Part shown: in pieces, positions 5,788-6,722 of the stretch
Layout of the letters: each line of letters begins with the position of its first letter
Position numbering within the stretch: position 1 is the first letter of the stretch
Assembly: GCA_026647295.1 (NCBI GenBank)
Contig: JAPKHB010000216.1
Span: 1 to 6,722 of the forward strand
Direction of reading: 5' to 3'
From: Planctomycetota bacterium
GTDB taxonomy: Bacteria > Planctomycetota > PLA2 > JAEUHO01
Length of the DNA: 6,722 nt
Notes under the pieces: model-generated
Seen by the model: the letters and a program-made list of their open reading frames with translations, nothing else
Told to the model about the DNA's origin: nothing
Database searches by the model: none
Position numbers and translations under genes: made by a program

Positions 5788-6119
5788 TTGGCACCGCCCT
5801 TCGCGCCGTCCTTCGCGGGGGCCTTCGCGCGCCAGAGGCCGAAGAACGCCGGGCCCGAGATCGCCGGGTAGCCGGTGATCTCCTTCGCCAGCGCCGTCAG
5901 GCTCCGGTAGGCCTTCCCGCGGTAGAGGTAGCCCTCGGCCGTCGCCTGCACGACGTGCTTCTCGCCCTTGTAGGTGCGCTCGATCACCTCGCCGGGCTTC
6001 GGCCCGTGCGCGCTCTCGGCCGGCGTCTTCGCCGGGGCCTTCGCCGCCGCCCTCTTCGTGCGCGGCTTCGCGCTCGTCTTGGCCCGCTTCTTCGCGGGCG
6101 CCTTCTTCTTGGTCGTCAT
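5784..6119 (-). CDS. DUF2924-like protein with Lys/Ala-rich N-terminal tail
   Basis: The 111-aa protein starts at ATG 6119, preceded by AGAAAGGA with about 9 nt spacing. Residues 1-40 are a basic Lys/Ala/Pro tail (KKKAPAKKRAK, KRAAAKAPAK) like histone-H1/HU-type DNA-binding tails. Residues about 42-95 match DUF2924 as I know it: PGEVIERTYKGEKHVVQ, EGYLYRGKAYRSLTALAKEI, then GPAFFGLWR. DUF2924 proteins are typical of phage and recombinase-linked loci, and their biochemical role is unknown. Basic tail repeats (AKAPAKDGAKGGAK) also end the protein. Two longer in-frame starts exist: ATG 6188 behind GAGAGGA, and ATG 6275, which would overlap the upstream stop by 4 nt and give 163 aa. The added residues are Gly/Arg/Pro-rich and unlike the family. 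Confidence 0.82.
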   Translation of the reverse strand: MTTKKKAPAKKRAKTSAKPRTKRAAAKAPAKTPAESAHGPKPGEVIERTYKGEKHVVQATAEGYLYRGKAYRSLTALAKEITGYPAISGPAFFGLWRAKAPAKDGAKGGAK

Positions 6120-6271
6120 GATCGTTGTCCTTTCTGCCGGGCACCCGCCCGGCCTTGCGCACACAAGGGTCGAAGCGCGCGCCTTCATCAAGTCCTCTCT
6201 GCCCCCGAATCCGCCTCCCCCGCCCGGGGCCACAAATGGCCCTCTCCGGGCCGCTAGGGGGCTGTAAGCGC
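6120..6271 (-). promoter_or_regulatory. Spacer with two GC hairpins upstream of the DUF2924-like gene
   Basis: This is the only real gap in the operon if DUF2924 starts at 6119. A 7-bp hairpin (GCCGGGC / GCCCGGC, 6136-6153, 4-nt loop) sits immediately before the AGAAAGGA ribosome binding site. A 5-bp hairpin with a 5-nt loop (GGCCC / GGGCC, 6238-6252) lies just after the upstream gene's stop at 6272, and on the transcript it is followed by ATTTGT. They could be a weak terminator plus a translation-modulating stem, or simple GC-rich structure. No clear promoter is visible on the minus strand here. Confidence 0.3.
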
Positions 6272-6463
6272 TCATCGCGGCCCCCGAGAATCGGGCCTCA
6301 GGTGGGCCACCGGCGCGACCTCGATGCCCAGCCATCGCAGTTCCCGTTGCGCGACCCGTAGCAGATGCACGTCGCCCCTCGCCAGCGCCACGAGCACCTG
6401 GCGAAACCACGCCACGCGCTGCTCGTCGGTCGGGTAGCCAGGCGCGGGCGCGGCGCACCTCAT
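6272..6463 (-). CDS. 63-aa hypothetical protein
   Basis: ATG 6463 overlaps the stop of the preceding gene (ATGA, 6460-6463), and a purine-rich GAGGGATGGG lies upstream. Residues about 11-45 form an amphipathic helix pair: TDEQRVAWFRQVLVALARGD, then LLRVAQRELRWLGIEVAPV. The C-terminus HLRPDSRGPR is basic. There are no cysteines beyond C3 and no membrane segment. I do not recognise it. The Trp/Arg-rich helices and size fit a small phage accessory protein. Coupling and codon pattern support it as a gene. Confidence 0.6.
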   Translation of the reverse strand: MRCAAPAPGYPTDEQRVAWFRQVLVALARGDVHLLRVAQRELRWLGIEVAPVAHLRPDSRGPR

Positions 6464-6702
6464 CGCTCGGCCCATCCCTCGCCGGCCACGGGCGCAGACC
6501 CGGGCGGCGACGCAAGCCACGCGCGAAGCTCGGCCACCACCGCCTCCCGGCCCCGGCGCAGGACGAGGCGCTCGAGGAACGGCGCGAGCGGCCCACCGTC
6601 GAGCGGGTCGCGGCCTTGCACGGGCGACCGGGCGCAGGTCGGCGCCGCCAGGTCGGTACGACCGGCCCAGGCGTTCCTGTCGGGGTCGCGCCGTCCGCTC
6701 AC
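6460..6702 (-). CDS. 80-aa hypothetical protein
   Basis: GTG 6702 is preceded by GAGG with about 7 nt spacing and overlaps the stop of a partial upstream frame (GTGA, 6699-6702). The first 35 residues are charged and probably disordered. Residues about 38-68 (PLAPFLERLVLRRGREAVVA, then ELRAWLAS) form a two-helix segment, and the tail is PPGSAPVAGEGWAER. No domain is recognised. Its stop overlaps the next gene's start by 4 nt, which places it firmly in the same transcript. Confidence 0.55.
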   Translation of the reverse strand: MSGRRDPDRNAWAGRTDLAAPTCARSPVQGRDPLDGGPLAPFLERLVLRRGREAVVAELRAWLASPPGSAPVAGEGWAER

Positions 6703-6722
6703 CGGCGTGCCTCAGCGATCCA
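6699..6722 (-). CDS. C-terminal end of a partial upstream gene
   Basis: Reading from the window edge on the minus strand, the frame ends IAEARR followed by TGA at 6699-6701, which overlaps the GTG of the next gene in the same GTGA style as the rest of the operon. Only seven codons are visible, so the product cannot be named. The overlap pattern is the main reason to believe it. Confidence 0.35.
   Translation of the reverse strand, partial: WIAEARR

Overview
The window looks like high-GC genomic DNA from a planctomycete-like bacterium, either a genome or a metagenome contig. The phylum guess rests on the kinase. It has a cytoplasmic Hanks-type domain with DLG in place of DFG, one membrane segment, a Pro-rich linker and a long helical extracytoplasmic region, and Planctomycetota encode many such proteins. 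This is family-level inference, not a match to a known genome.

Left part (1-2815, + strand). A Ser/Thr kinase gene starts at ATG 110 and runs with good coding character to about 2150. There its protein abruptly loses family character, and a different reading frame takes over. That second frame, up to 2466, resembles the C-terminal end of a polymorphic-toxin-type domain. It is followed after 10 nt, behind a strong Shine-Dalgarno sequence, by a TTG-started 112-aa protein that could be its immunity partner. The kinase therefore seems to have lost its 3' end to a recombination that left an orphan toxin-tail/immunity-like cassette.

Middle part (2816-3556). About 500 bp of very GC-rich sequence carries no convincing gene. 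It is followed by the 3' half of a tRNA-Gly(UCC), from the anticodon arm to CCA at 3327-3376, with no 5' half. Around it lie a perfect 10-bp inverted repeat on the left and GTTGCGC-containing direct and inverted repeats on the right. With a tyrosine recombinase next door, this reads as a phage or integrative-element attachment site of attP or element-element type.

Right part (3557-6722, - strand). A compact operon is transcribed right to left and ends with the integrase. From upstream to downstream it holds the tail of a partial gene, 80-aa and 63-aa hypotheticals, a DUF2924-like protein with a Lys/Ala-rich tail, a 91-aa Cys-rich protein, an 84-aa helical protein, a 77-aa Cys/His-rich protein, a 77-aa DUF5049-like protein and the 415-aa integrase. 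Nearly every junction is a 4-nt ATGA or GTGA overlap, so the chain is probably translationally coupled. Gene size, packing and family content point to the accessory/integration end of a temperate phage or phage-like element.
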